Source of the DNA: Ascaris suum
Lineage: Eukaryota; Nematoda; Chromadorea; Rhabditida; Ascarididae
Assembly: GCA_013433145.1 (NCBI GenBank)
Contig: CM024188.1
Location: 4,702,001-4,766,000, forward strand
DNA: 64,000 nucleotides
Reading direction: 5' to 3'
This document shows positions 48,068 through 61,689 of this stretch, piece after piece. A program made the translations under genes and the position numbers. Under the pieces are notes generated by a model. That model saw only the letters and a list, made by a program, of their open reading frames with translations. It ran no database searches and was not told the DNA's origin. How positions within the stretch are numbered: the stretch's first letter is position 1; each line of letters begins with the position of its first letter.

Positions 48068-50026
48068 TGGAAGCTTCTGACATAAGCAAGCCAAGTGATT
48101 CTTTGATCACAAAATTCCAATAGATATCGTTGTTGTCTAATCGCTACTGCCTTCACTGTTCGCTATTTTTTTATAAAGTAGGTTATGATTGTAAACGGCG
48201 AATACCTTCTAGATAACTCTCTTAACCTTTAAAATTTCCACTGGAATTTGAGCAACCAAGTTTGAGCAATAAATGTCAGGTTGGATTTCAGCTAGCACCC
48301 TAGCGGCAGCACCATCAAACAGTGATTTGTCACTCAACATATCTTAGAACTATCCATAAAAAAAGGTGTGACCTAACCACTCAATGGTTTTAGTGCAAAG
48401 TGAATTGACGAGCTTACGCCATGAACTGCGATGAAGGTGGTTTAATCGTCCGCATTTCAGTGAAAGGCTTTTTTATCGGTACAGTTGCTCGAAGTGTTTG
48501 TGTCATTGTGAATGCGTAATGCTCTTTTGTGCACCCATGGAGGGATAACAATTTTCTGTAGTAATTTCTAGTCGCTGGTGCTGTCAAAGAGATCTTTCCT
48601 GCGGCGCAAATACAGCGATTCGACGTTGTTCTAACTATGCACAGTCATCTGCAAATAAAAATCAGAGCACTTCTAACCGCAAATCTAAAGGGAAGTTATT
48701 CCATTCCTTCAACTAGCCTTTAGCTGTACTTCTTTGAGAGTATCTGGCCATTAGAAATGTTTGAGGAAAAAACAACAAAAGTGTGTTCAATATTGCTCTG
48801 AGCTTCTCAGTTCACGTCGCATACTCTATGTGCTGTGTAATGCCACAGCAGCGCGATCATTCACTTATCGCATCAATGCATACCACCTTCCCCACTCTTT
48901 ACCTCATTTCGAAGAAGAGAAATTTCGTTGGTAAGCTTTTTTTCCGGGCGACAGTTTTGCGTTTACCATTGTGACAGGAAAAAGAGGCATAAAACACATC
49001 TCTTCCTCGAGAAGCTTTTCTGACGAAAAATAAACCCACAGCGTTTCGTGTAGATTGCTTTCTTCGATGATCCTTTGAATAAAACAAAGAAATAAAATGA
49101 AAGCGCTCGGTTGGAATAGAACAAAAGTTCTCCCTATACACCCTGGATGCACGCTTCACACTACCAAAAACCTAATGCGTTAGTCACAAATCATCAACCT
49201 CATGTCTTTTTTTTCGCCGGTTCGGCGAATGCCCATTTCCTTAGATGAAACATTATAGATTTTTAAATTAGTAAAGGCTCGACTTCGCACTTATATGGAT
49301 GATTATTTAGGTGAATTCCGTTATAAAATTTCTTAGCAGAGGGTCGAGAGTGGTCGTCACCTGCTGATATTTGAAGCAGATGCCATTGAAAGAGTGAATG
49401 CTTCGAAATGGATTCCTTCTAAAACACTTTATATGATGACCAGATTTATATCCAGAATTGTGTATCGTCTCATCTTTCGCTTTTCCGTTTTATAGCACTG
49501 GTGTGAACATGTGCCCCGACTGCCACATGACGCGTTTTAAACCATTTGCTTAATTGATAAAATATGCAACTTCATTTGTACTATTAGTTTTATTTGTTTG
49601 CTTCTTTACAATCTTGTCCATTGTTTTTGGAGAACAAACACTTGGCTAATCCACAAGACTATAGATTCTCGCTTGGAAAAAACAATAAGTGAAAACTGCA
49701 CCCAGATGATGTTTGATGAGTGATGGAGGGTTACCCTATCAATGATGCCATCATAAATGATGAATGTGCACGCCTTTTTATGAAAAAGAAAACAAACTTC
49801 AAAATATTAGGTGGATGAGGAAAGAACATATCAGATAAATGTTCTCACTATATCGTTCAATTGACAACATCAAGTCACCATTACAAAACAGTTTGGTTCT
49901 TCTCTTTTTGAGAAACAACGAAAAAAGCGTCGCCAATGTTTACAATCGCTGAAAACGAAGAAAGTTTCTAGTGGTGCACTTTCTTAGCTTTCTTTCTTAA
50001 AGTTTTTTATTTCTCATTGATTTCAG

Positions 50027-50136
50027 AAACTTTGGACGTCTTCATCCATTCGCCTCGGCCAAGGCGCACATCTGGATAAACATTATGTGCCCTTAGCCAA
50101 TGAGAAGCGGAGGAACTGGAGAGGACCAGGCGAGGA
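50027..50136 (+). CDS. candidate coding exon of an unidentified plus-strand gene
   Basis: Bounded by TTGATTTCAG and GAGGA|GTAAGA. Only one of the three frames is open: it reads IRLGQGAHLDKHYVPLANEK and then RRNWRGPGE, leaving two bases. The minus strand is closed by stops. Basic, hydrophilic, intracellular-looking sequence; I do not recognise the family. It does not join in frame to the putative exon ending at 48054, so if both belong to one gene an exon with the start codon lies between them. Confidence 0.45.
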
Positions 50137-51215
50137 GTAAGACGTTTGCATCGAGTTCATAAAATTTGTCGACCTAGAAAGGATTTGGTGTGGTGCTGAA
50201 AGAAGGCTTGCGGCAAATGTTGGGGAAACATGCTGGAAGTAATGAAATACGTCGCACTTATAAGGTAGGAAAGGTGTTTTCCCTATAAATTAATGGACAT
50301 TTGTGGTAATTGTATATGCTTTTGTTATCGTAGAATGTTTACGAGACAATTGTATAGTAGGCTGAAATGATTATTAGTGGGGGAGGTGAATTTTTATATG
50401 CAGACGTTCCCGCTGAGAATGATTGAGGATCTCTGGTTGCGTAGCGTGACCTGGGCGATGCTGAATATCGTCTGACCCTCGGCGATGACTTGCGTTATTG
50501 AGAACTGCCTATCAATATTTAAAGGGTAACCTCGTTTCTTTTCGTGTTAAAAACATTTTCCCAAAGTTCTGTTATTAAATCCAACCCACAAAATTAACAC
50601 TGTGACAGAACTCTGGAATTGTGGAAATTTCGCGCTTTATGATTATTTCGCGTGCTTTTGTTTTGCTAATTTTAGGGAAGTTTTCGGTCATGGTTGAAAT
50701 TTCCAGTAATCTACTGTACCGCGTGGTGGGTTTCCCTGGGTGGGTAATTGCGCTCATTAATGCTAATGCAAGTAACCGTCTTTTTCTTCAGTTGAATGCA
50801 ATTTTTGTTTTCTTGCTTCTAATGTTCCCTGAACACTTTCCCTGATTTTAACCCCCTCCCCTCAGTTATGAAATACTTCGAGCCACAAATAACTGCTCTT
50901 ATGGGGTTTTGGGTGGTTAAATGCTGGAAGCGATCTCAACAACCCCAGGAATGTCATGTCAGTTGCAGGTAGTGCGGTTTCGCAGGCGCATTCCACACTA
51001 GTCGGTTTACTTCACTGATAATAAGTAGACGTCGGAGGAATGAGCTATCTTGACCAGTGGATAAACGTTGTCGTACGTGCGACGAACAACGTAACAGGTG
51101 ATGTCATAGGATGCACTGCTTTAAAACTCTTCATGTGAACGATGAACTTTTGTCTCTGCATCACTTGTTTAACAACAACGTGAAAAAAGTTAGTAGTCAT
51201 CTCAGTATTTTTCAG

Positions 51216-51349
51216 GAGACAGAGGCAGTCAGAGTTATTGCATTGATATGGATCCGAAACTCGGCGGCCCAACTTTCGCCATTTTCATGTTCGAGAACCA
51301 CTTCACCGAGGAGTTGCTGTTTTTCCGTTCATTGTCATCTGCCGAATGA
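51216..51349 (+). CDS. possible terminal exon, weak
   Basis: After the acceptor GTATTTTTCAG one frame reads CIDMDPKLGGPTFAIFMFEN, continues HFTEELLFFRSLSSAE and stops with TGA. A second plus frame and a minus frame are also open here, so coding status is ambiguous. The exon needs one carried base, which does not fit the two left by 50136, so a direct join is excluded. Confidence 0.22.
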
Positions 51350-54300
51350 TAAGGACAGTACTGAATTTATTTTTCAATATTCTTCTCCAAATTTTCTTAA
51401 GGATTTTGTGTCTTTGGCTCATTCCTTGATGCGTTTCTAGAAGGTGACGTCTGCCTTTTCATTTTCGACCGAATTTCCTGTGCATGGAAGGATACCTCAG
51501 TCCCGTTAGCGGATCTTCGTTCACACAGACTCTATATCCCACACCTGCTCTATCTTCTGACTTTTAACCAGAGTACAGCATCATAAGTCGCTGAATACAA
51601 GGGGCCACCTGCTGCAGGCAGCATGCAAACCCTCATTTTATTTCATGATAGGCATTATTATTGTCGCTTCTGCTGGCGCAGTCGATAAATTCAATATGGC
51701 TGAGGTTGTTTTCACGAAAGGCTTTGTAGGTTATGGCTTCCAGCTGAGAATTAAAGGCAAGTGTAACAATGCGGAAATGCATCCATGAAAAACAGTTGTC
51801 AATGCAACTGCTACGCGATCTGAAGCAGATTTCAGTTATTTGATATGGCGCGTGAGATCCGAGATAGCCACTGAAGTACTAAATTAAGCAGGAGGACTTC
51901 AACCTGAAGGGATTGGAGAGCATTTTTCCATGGAGAGCATCAGTGACTGCTTCAAACTTTCTGGATAGATGCGATGTAGAAAAATTTTTGCCTTTTTTGT
52001 GCATTCTTTGCTGTATAATGAAAGCTTATACTACTTGCTCGCCGTCTGCTCTTTTGTGCGCATAGTTTTATCTACCGTATTGATGATCACATCAAATACC
52101 CGTCATAAATCCGGAACACTGCGATTTGTTAACTCTTTATGGTATATGTTTCATCGATCTGACGGCGGTGGATTTTATGGTTTAAATATACGAAATTGTT
52201 GAACACAATAGGTGCTAGACATATTAGAAAGTGCCGAGATGTTTCTCTGAATATCGACATACGAATACATTAGTGGTGATGTGAATAACTTCCCAGGAAC
52301 TTATCAACAGCTCATTCGTTTCGTATGAAAACCATTTAGTTGGTTAGAAACAACAATAAGACAACTATGAATTTTTGCGCTGCTCCTGAATGTATATCTC
52401 TGAAAGGTTAGTGCAACATGTGCGATCATCTTGAGAAAATTGTTTTTCCTATGGCAGAATAAATTAAAAGAAAATTCTTCAACCGTTGATGCATTAAGAT
52501 TAGTGTATTTGAGGTCTAAAAAGAGATATTTTGAATGCACAACAACAGATTGATAATAGCAACCGTTCCGATGTAAGCTTGTCGCCACAGGTATTGTTTC
52601 AATAGGAAGCTTTCTCTCTTGAAAACTTTCCTTCTAGATGTGCACTGTTAAGGTTCATGATAACGCAATTGCAAGTCTCATTTCAACTTCAGCGATAAAA
52701 ACAGAAAGTTACAAATTAAATATGAGTTCGGAAATTGCTTGACATCAATGCGAGACGTGTAGGTCAAATGCAGAGTCTTATAAGGAATCGGTATGTTTAC
52801 ACAATGACCTGGCACGTTTTAGAATTTAGTTGTGCAGCGCACAATTTGTCAACTCATAGAACACCTGCGTCATACGATTTGTCACAAATGCATCAAAGAC
52901 CACCCAGTCATCTGTCTCCGCGTGCGAGCTTCTAAAACGCTTTTCTAGAGAAGTGGCAACCATCAGATTTTCACGTGAATTCCATATTACAATATTTTTC
53001 GGACCCCCGCATTCTCACAGCTTCTTTTGAATCCGATGGAATGGTGCAGGTTTTGAAATTCCTCTAACGCAATTGTAGATGCACGAGCTATTTTATACTG
53101 GAGCAATCGACATCTCGGTGCAACATGATGAGAACAGTAATTGAGCAAGCTAAATAAAGAAATTTTTTTCTTTTCAGAGAGCATATGAATTTTTTTTGGA
53201 GTGGTTAGTGAGGCTGGTCTCGAAAACGTAAAATGTCCAGGATGTCGACTTTTCGTAGGAATCTGCTAAAAGATTCAAAACATTGTCCAATTCCCTCGGC
53301 ATATCAAGTGATCGTTCCTTGTGCGTTGCTGGATTTCTTGAAAGTTAGTACCGAGGGAATACTTGTTCCTCGAGTAAGGTGAAGTGATGACCGATCTGGA
53401 AAACCCTATTATTTCGTTTGTGTTGGTTGCATAAAGAGTTAAAATTTTTGTTTTCTGCAATACAGAAGTAACAAGCATGATATAACCATGTCGATAAAAT
53501 TGTGCATTAGAAGGACCCAGTCCTCACTATATTCGCATAGAAAAAGGTCCGAATTTTTGAAATTCACTGCTCGATATCGATGAGGATACCTTCGTGCGAA
53601 ATTATTGCTAGTAAAATCCTTCAGGACGAACAAATGTTGCATATAAAACCGATGATCCATTCCTTCTATGAATGCATTAAATCTCAAGAACAGCTGCGAG
53701 CATGAAAAATTTTTCTAAAGTAGTGTTATTTTATTCTAACTCATTGTGTTACTCATCCCAAACGGCAGTCCTCTTCCAACAAATTGGATGATGCTCAAGG
53801 TAGCCGCAAACGTGTTCTCGGAGGTTCGATTGACGGCGAATTTTTCAAAGCATTCCCTGAATAATTGGAAAAGAAACAGAGCTGGAAGAAGAACGTGGAT
53901 TCAGGTTCTGTACTTTGCATAGAAAAATAATCATGCAGTCTTTTGCATAATCTTGTTAAAATGATTATTTTATGCCTTCCATTGATGTTTACGAACATAA
54001 AATCTTAGAAAGCTTAGGAGAAAGTTTTCAGATCTGTAGCAACTTTTTTGTGCAAATATTCGTCTTTTGAATTAACCTGGAAGACTTCTGCCAGGCAGAT
54101 TTTAAATAGTATTACAAGGTCCGTAAAAACGTTGCAACTTTTGCATGAAATTTAGGGAAAAGTGGTGCCATGGAGAGAGGCTCATTATGTTTTAGAAAGC
54201 ATCACATAAAATTACAAATTACACGTCGGCACTGTTATGTGTTGCCCAGTAAGCACAGATCCATTCTTTTTGGTCTTGCCACCACCTGAAGAAAGAGATT

Positions 54301-54600
54301 AGAAGAATAGGCGACTAGCAAGAGTGAGAATATTGTTAAAAGATACATTCAGTCAACGCGACATTTAAAAGCATGGTAGATACGGTGTTCGACATTCTCG
54401 CCACTTTATTCAGATTACATATGATTGCGATTGAATGATTAAATGCGCAAGATTGTCTTCTGTTTATGGCTATTTGTTAGTAATGCGTGTGGTTAATCCC
54501 CGTCGCAGCCTTATGTCTGCTAAAATGGTATTCCACCTTGAAGCCGAAGACGTCGTTGGTGGTGATCGTAACTTTGAATCGATCATTCCAGTTAATCACT

Positions 54601-54626
54601 GTGGAGCATGAAAGTGGAGCATGAAA
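54601..54626. repeat. 13-bp tandem duplication
   Basis: GTGGAGCATGAAA is present twice in direct succession. Confidence 0.9.
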
Positions 54627-55473
54627 CACTTTATCGTGTATGTTCAGTGCAAAAGAATGGTCGGCGGCTTTAAGGGATGTTGTTATGAAATATTAGATGA
54701 ACATGACAGATTCGTCCTGTTGGACTTGAAATTTCAGAAGGTATCGTGAGATATCTCGAATGTAACCGAATTATTCTGGTTGGAATATTTGAAACATATG
54801 CACTGAATCATTTCTGTAGGAAGAATTTCATACGGCAACCGATGCAATAACGCTTTCTTAGGTGTCTCTCTAGGTGCACATAGTCTAAGGTACTAAAAGG
54901 GGATCTGGATTGCGCATGCGTGTGAGTCTATTGACGGTTACTGCAGAGAGAGGAAAATCGGTAGAAATCGTTTATCTATTTCTATAGGTAGCACAGGGTC
55001 AACGTCTTGCTTTGTGCACTCGTATTTGAAGAAATTCAGTTTGGAGAGGGCTGATTTAAAGTCCTACATATGATCTATAGGATGTCTATCCAACCATTTG
55101 TCTATCCAAAAATTCTTCACACAGAGTCCTGCACAATTTCTGATTCCGCAGGACTTTATATCAAGTCTTCGTCCCGACCTGAAAGTTTGCAAAAATGTCT
55201 CTAATGAGCCTGATCCCGCATATTCTTTTCTCCTTACAATGCATCGAACCAGCAGTGCTCATGCCAATTCACTTGGAATAAGAGCTGCGCTCCAAGTATG
55301 TTTGCAGGCACCACAGGGCAAATTTTAACGCAGGCATAAGCTCCATTCCCATAAAAGTGGGCTACTTATTCCGGCGTGTCTACGCCCAAAATAGCGATGG
55401 TGATTGGTGTGCAAAAAAGACCTTTTTGGCCAGTTTGCCCATTATCATGAATGAGCTTGGCACAAGGATGTGG

Positions 55474-56004
55474 CAATCATGACGATTCAGTCGTAACATT
55501 GTAGTGAGCAGCCAGTGAACTGTGCAATTACGCATACAAGAATGTGCACTATTAGGCAGTGAGCTTAATTAAAGCCACCAAGATGAAATTCACCTATGAA
55601 ATGGGTGCATGAATCAGAGAATTGCGATGAAGTACATAATTTCAGTTCCCATCTGAAAATATTTGAAAAAATATGCGCTCTCTTCCTGTGTATTGTTTTA
55701 GATATATTTGAAGTTAAAGTCGTTGGAGGCCAAAAGTTTGTGAGAAGGTTTCATTGCTTTGGAAGAGCCAACTGTATTCCTCAAGTTACCACATACTGCT
55801 TCAGCTGCAAAAAATGTTCCAAATATATGTAAGGACTTGACAATCGTGATGCTTCAATCCTAATATTGTAGTGAGCAGCCAGTGAGCTGTGCAGTTGCGC
55901 ATATGAGAATGTGAGATATTAGGAGTTAAGCTTAATTAAAGCCACCAAGATGAAATTCACCACATGAAATGTGTAGATGAATCAGAGAATTGCGATGAAG
56001 TACA
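55474..56004 (+). repeat. diverged 163-bp direct repeat, two copies 368 bp apart
   Basis: Copy A is 55474-55636 and copy B is 55842-56004. They share long exact blocks such as TTGTAGTGAGCAGCCAGTGA (one mismatch), TTAATTAAAGCCACCAAGAT and ATGAATCAGAGAATTGCGAT. Several substitutions and small indels show the duplication is not recent. The 205 bp between them are unique and hold part of a Cys-rich open frame (55596-55832). Confidence 0.92.
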
Positions 56005-56379
56005 GACTTCCGTAAATATGTTCTGATGCAAGTAAGGTATAATGTTGTTTTAAGTGACATCGGGCAAACGCATGAAACCCAACAAGCGAGGAGCATAGAA
56101 CACATGCATAATACCAAATTCCGTAGCTCATTCGATCTCCTTCACCAGCATTCCTGCAGTCATGTTCAGATTTCCGTAAATATGCACCTCCGTGTATTTG
56201 AGAGATGAATTCTGCTTAATTTGGATATTTCAAAGAGTGGCCAGAGAACTAGAAAGTTATTGGACACAAGTTCGGACGTTGTTCGCCTGATGTAAATAAA
56301 CGGTGGTGTCAGAAGTTTAATGTCGTTTTAACTGATGCTTCCTGTTTCGTCTAGATAGGTTACAGTAAAGAAGTATTGA

Positions 56380-56755
56380 GGAGGAGCGGAAGGTGGGAGA
56401 CTACATTTGAGTGCTGCAACGAAACAATCAGTTGAGCGCTCAACTGTTGGAAGACCCAAAAGAATGTCATCGTTTGTCTGCCATGGGATTGAACATCGCC
56501 AATGGTGCGGGAATCCGCCAAATGTGGCAGCAGCGAATCCAACGAAGCATAAGATTAGGACTTTGAATTTAGACCGCTCAACAAAAGTCGGGAACTACTG
56601 AATCGGCGTTGGCTTCGCCTCGGAAAAACGGAATTCGGCTGCCCGAGCGTAGCTGCCGCCGAAGACCTCGACTCTCGGAGTCAACTTTGTCGAGATTCCT
56701 TCTCATTTTGCTTCATGACTTTTGAAATACCAGGTCCTGTCGATGTCATTCAATA
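56380..56755 (+). pseudogene. possible decayed transposase-like fragment
   Basis: Two plus-strand frames overlap. One (56407-56601) contains SVERSTVGRPKRMSS, resembling the GRPK motif near the DNA-binding region of Tc1/mariner transposases. The other (about 56560-56755) is open through a GC-richer patch and includes RELLNRRWLRLGKTEFGC. Stops and a frame change separate them and no terminal inverted repeats were seen. The assignment rests on one short motif and is tentative. Confidence 0.2.
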
Positions 56756-57312
56756 GCAAACACCAGAAGAGTTACTATGTGGCACTTCCAGTGCAAGGAC
56801 CAAATCCGTTTGAAGATCATTAAGGCAATGGATGTTTTTATTCAGCAGTTACAGAGCATTGGAAGAAATTATCCATTACAACACGTCCACCCTTTGGTAG
56901 AAATGCAGAGATGAGCTTGGCTAGTTTGCAGCGTTGAGAAATGCTTTATTCTTCCTAAAAGCTTCTGAACCTTTCCTGCAAGTGGAAGAAAAGTAGAAAG
57001 AGATCTGATAGGCGAACCCCAGCGAGACGGATCACTGGAAATGAAGACGTGAGCCTAAGGAATTGGAAACGACTGATTGCTTTTGTAATAGAAATATAAA
57101 GTGTCATAAAATTTCGCAGTTAGAATGCTCGTGGAACAGCGGTTGGGATGATCAAAGCAGCACGAAGAAATTTTACGGAAATACGGCCGAATGAACAGTG
57201 ATGTGATGGACGAAATGAACAACGAAGTGATTCTCAAATAGGCAGTTTTCAAACAATTCATTCTCTAGCAAGACAAGCAAGCAGAGTTGTTGTCAGTCTC
57301 TACTAGCGTCAA

Positions 57313-57325
57313 GGGGGGGGGGGGG
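57313..57325 (+). repeat. G13 homopolymer
   Basis: Thirteen consecutive G residues. Run length in such tracts is often misread in assemblies. Confidence 0.95.
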
Positions 57326-60300
57326 TTTCAAAAGCTGTGGAAATTCATAGCATAAATCGACAACCGGCAAACCACTACAGCTTTTCTATGTAACCTCGAA
57401 ATGTCCAGTCACTTTTAACGGAAACGAATGGACGGAGATATTTCGGCAACCAAGGCCGATCGTCAATGGCGAGAAGCATTGGGGGAAATTAGTGGGCGCT
57501 CGTTCGTCCGAGGGAAATTACGTTTCTTCATAAGTAACGTGTGCTGCAAATTGATATTAAACTTATCGCCATTAGTGCTGCTATAAACATGCTTTTTGAG
57601 TAGATTTTTCAAAGTCTGAAAAAAAGAGCCATGGTGCCAAATAAAGAAAGGTTTATAGCTCCTACTTCAACTCTGCAAAAAGACGATCTGATTGACACCT
57701 ACTGAAACCCGAAAGCAAGGAAGTGTGACATGCTTCAACTTTCTGTTTTCTAAGAGCGAGAAGGTAATCGATGGAGTTGACGACGAGCTCAACACTTATA
57801 GCTTGAATACCACGGATGTTGCTATACTATGTCGATTGCAGAACGCCGGTTCAAAAAATTTTTGCCATCATCTCTCTAGTATTCTTTAAAATTTACGTAC
57901 ATAGTAATGGGGACCAATTCTCTTTCAGGAATTTTCAGCGGCTCTCAGAAATTAACTAACAAGCGATCTGGATGCCATCATAGATAAAACACAAAGCTGT
58001 CTTTATAGTTTTGCATGGTACACATCGCAAATGCCATGCAGTTGGCATGTGACATAGGATCCTCTATGACCTCTGTTTCGGCATAAGTTGAAGGCATTTG
58101 TTATGAAGACTGTCTCGGATATATATCCTCAGAATTTATCCTAATGACCGTAGAAGAGCCTTCCCGCTTGTTGTTCTCTTTTTTTTAAAAAATAAACGAT
58201 GATTCAACTACTGTACCATGTTGAGTTTAATTCGGAAATCAAAACTTCGGCTGCGATATTAGGACTGCTAGGTCAATATTTATTTCAGTTTGCTGAACTT
58301 CAGAGCAAAAGATGAGAAATGACCCGCTACTATAAACTACTCAGATATTCTATGGTTTTTGCACTTTGCGCATTTGCGCTTTCGAAATAGCTATCTGCTG
58401 AAGTCAACCAGAATTTGCTGGTAAAAAAGAAAAATTTGTATCATACATTTCATCCTGTTGGAAAATCTGTTGGGAAGGCTGTGTGTCCTATGTAAGAGCT
58501 AACTGACACGAACAAGCCATGCAAAATTTGCAAGGTGAATAATGAGAGAGTGAGCAAGTTAGTTGATGCTAAAGCATTTTCATGATCAACGTGCGTAAGT
58601 AGGCGCAAATCGGCTAACACACATTCCTCACACTTTCGCAGTCAACCACCGTCGTGATGCTTTCGTTGACGAGCGTCATTTTCTTTCAGTTCCGCTCAAT
58701 TGAGCACAGTGAAACGATCGTTTTTTTAGTGCAGTGGGAGAAGCAAAAATCAGCGACCTCTAAGTGGACTGCGCCTCCATAATTCCGAGGTCATCATACG
58801 TCGAAGCTCGCTTGCTGCTCCGAAGATAACTCTCCGCTTCTTATCGCATGACCACCGTGAGGCATGCATGCAGTGACAAAAACGTCGGTGCGCACCAGCC
58901 CGTCGCTGATTCTCCGTCGCGGAACTCAATTAATTTCTCAGAATCTACGTTCTTCTAGTCACTACAACCATTCTGAGAACCCCTGTGAAACCTTATGAGT
59001 GTAATGAAGTACTGCGTGAGGATTTCAATTGGTTTCTATAGAGCTAGCTTTGGACATTGCGGCTCACGCCTGCGGTGTTGACGACCTCTTGTAGGAGAGA
59101 AACTGACGCTCCCTTTTCAAGCGCATCTGTGAAAGTTCTGTTGCGTTCAGTGAATTCGATGGTTGGTTCCTTTCTCATCTCAGTGGGATGGTGGCATTGA
59201 ATCAAATAGCGAGGCTGCAAGTTTTGTGTGCATCGTATTTGCACACTTGCATTCAGGTGGAGCCGTTGTGAGCTTGTCATTTAAGCAGCGTTTTATTTAC
59301 AGTTGACATAAGCTAGAGGAGAGATTTTCATTGTCAGAGATACTTGTATGGTGAGGTTGCGATCATGAAATGCGTGGTGAGTGGACGCGCCTGCGCAACA
59401 ATTACACTGTTGACATGCAGTATCGTTTCGTTGCGAGCAACGAACGTGAAGGATCCACTGAAGCGTTAAATTGTCTATTGCGAAGGTGTTTTTGTCTTGA
59501 CGGGAATCTTTTTATCTCGCGTTTCAACGCTACAGTACCCTACGGAGTTATTCTATGAAACTGGACGTGCCGCAAGAGCAGATGTATGAACATCATTCAG
59601 CCCTTTTCTCAAAACGCCAGCAAGCGCCGTGACGTCTCGGCGAATTTAATAGCTGTGTTGGGTGCTACATCTATTCCCTGCAAACGGCAGAATTGAATGC
59701 AGAATCAAATTGCCACCACGTTTCAGCATTTCGACTGCAATTACATACTGCTTTTATTTGCTGAAGAGTCTTTGAAAAGCAATTCAACATGTTGTCTTCA
59801 AAGAACTTTATTCATTCACGTTAGCCATTATTTTATTTGAAAAGTGAATGAAAGACTCAAACCGCTTCGAGCAGTATGAGTTAAACCGAACGGTAAAATA
59901 CTTCACTCTGGTAATCACGAAGTATGCGATCAGCCGTGGGTAATTGAAGACCACATACTTCATTCTCAACGAGACACTGTATAGGATCCCACTGTTGACC
60001 CAAACGAAGTACAAGGCAATTCGTTACGCGGTGCGTTGGCTTCGCATTCGGTTGATACTGCAGCTCAACTGATCACACAAGGCACAGTACTCTCTTATTG
60101 AGATCGCACAGTGGTGTTGTTGTGATTTCTTGAATAAGGGGGGTGGTGCTGGCTTCAACTGATTAAGCGCGCTGTTAGGACTCCATGAAATGAACTTCTA
60201 TAATCCAACATCGGCAAACGAAACTGCATAACGTGAGGCGAAAGAAAAAGATTCAGAAGTGTCGAGTGCAATTCTTCGAGGTTAATTCAGCGTTCCAACT

Positions 60301-60359
60301 AGGAATTATACATGACATACAGAATGGCGTCAGCATAAGTAGTTCCAAGTGAGCTGTAT

Positions 60360-61460
60360 TATTTAAGAGGCTCAACACTTAGCAGCTTTGTCTCTCTTGT
60401 TTGGATTCGAATGACATCTTTTCTCATGCGTGCGTGGCTCTGCCTCCTTAGATCACTGAAACTGGATGGGTACAGCTGGTTAATTAAAAGGAGGCCTGCT
60501 TTTAGATGGCATGTAGATACGGCGATTTCGGAAGGTACGGGATGACGGCTCATTTGTAAGAAAACAAGTAGACTAGAAGCACGTTTCTTTGTTCGAACGC
60601 AAAAATCGACAATGACATCACTTCTAGCATTACACACCTTTGAGTAGGCCCTAGTTGGCTTTGGCACATTTCCGCAACGTAGAATTAATGAAGTGGGCAC
60701 AATGCACATTCGCAAAATTCTCCCGTCTTTTCTCGTTTATGTTTACGATGTCGGCAAATTTCTCGGCACTGGCAGTGAACTGCAATCTCTGTCCCTCTTA
60801 CTCAGCTCTGGATTTAGTGTTGGACATGATACTTTTCTTTACTCTTTTATTCTCGAACTCTTTCCTGACTGCCCTCGACGTGTGTTCGAGCTGGCTCCCG
60901 CTTTGCAGGACGGGGCTTCAAATTCTGTGCCAATGCGGCACACGCTTGCTAATATTGTTGAGAAACTCGTGAATGCCCTTTTGTTCTACATGAGACTAGT
61001 AGTCGCGCCCTCAACGATGTCGAATGCGTCAGCTTCTGCAGCCGTCTCACTAGGCTTCTTTTGGTAAGTTTCCCCACCTACTCTTTGTCTAAGATATTAT
61101 TTGCTCTCGAAGAAGTCGATTGATGCTTGCTTTATAGATGAACACCATCCCTGGCGGCGCCTTGGAAGTCAAACAGACATTTTCCTTCTCTATTGCAATG
61201 CCGGCCTCCCTATAATTCACAGAAACGAATGGTTTCTTTCTTAAAGTGTGTCCACACGCGTTTGCGAAGTTCCATCTCCGCAAAGCTATCCTTCACTGTT
61301 CAAGCCTGCAGACTGTCGCGACTTGTCATCTCTCTAAGAACTTCAAAAATTTCAATTCCTCAATCTTTTTTATCAGTTTTGGAAGAGCGGTGAGTAGTTC
61401 CATGTTCATTTCGAGTAAAGCTTCTTTAGCGACATTTTCTGCTGTCCTCCATCGTCTTTG
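60360..61460 (-). pseudogene. degenerate coding-like region, origin unknown
   Basis: The minus strand shows successive protein-like frames broken by stops and frame changes: about 61460-61320 (includes TAENVAKEALLEMNMELLTA), 61283-61089 (includes GIAIEKENVCLTSKAPPG), a middle part with internal stops, and 60715-60359. Parallel plus frames are also open (60655-60972, 60693-61067). This is what a decayed mobile element or processed copy looks like, but I could not name the family. Confidence 0.25.
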
Positions 61461-61611
61461 ATAGGCACGTTACGCGCAGTTCCACACTCCCCTATCTACA
61501 AAAAAAAGTGACTTGCTGCATTCAGAAAAGCTACTCACTGATACTGCAATTCACTCAGTGAGTTCACTGGGAATTTCGGAATGCTATCCGAGAATTGGCC
61601 CGTTTTCTGTT

Positions 61612-61613
<2 letters not shown>

Positions 61614-61684
<71 letters not shown>
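61614..61684. repeat. (AT)n microsatellite
   Basis: About 70 bases of perfect AT dinucleotide, self-complementary. The Tyr-Ile open frames through it are artefacts. Confidence 0.97.

Positions 61685-61689
<5 letters not shown>

Noticed and set aside
47536..48156. 206-codon minus-strand open frame, the longest in the window
   Set aside because: It coincides with the GC- and CpG-rich block, where stop codons are rare. Composition is Arg/Cys/Ser-heavy, as expected from translating such DNA, with no recognisable motif.
48251..48266. CCAAGTTTGAG, resembling the 3' end of the SL1 spliced leader
   Set aside because: Only 11 bases match; no donor GT follows and no Sm-site structure is visible, so it is not an SL RNA gene.
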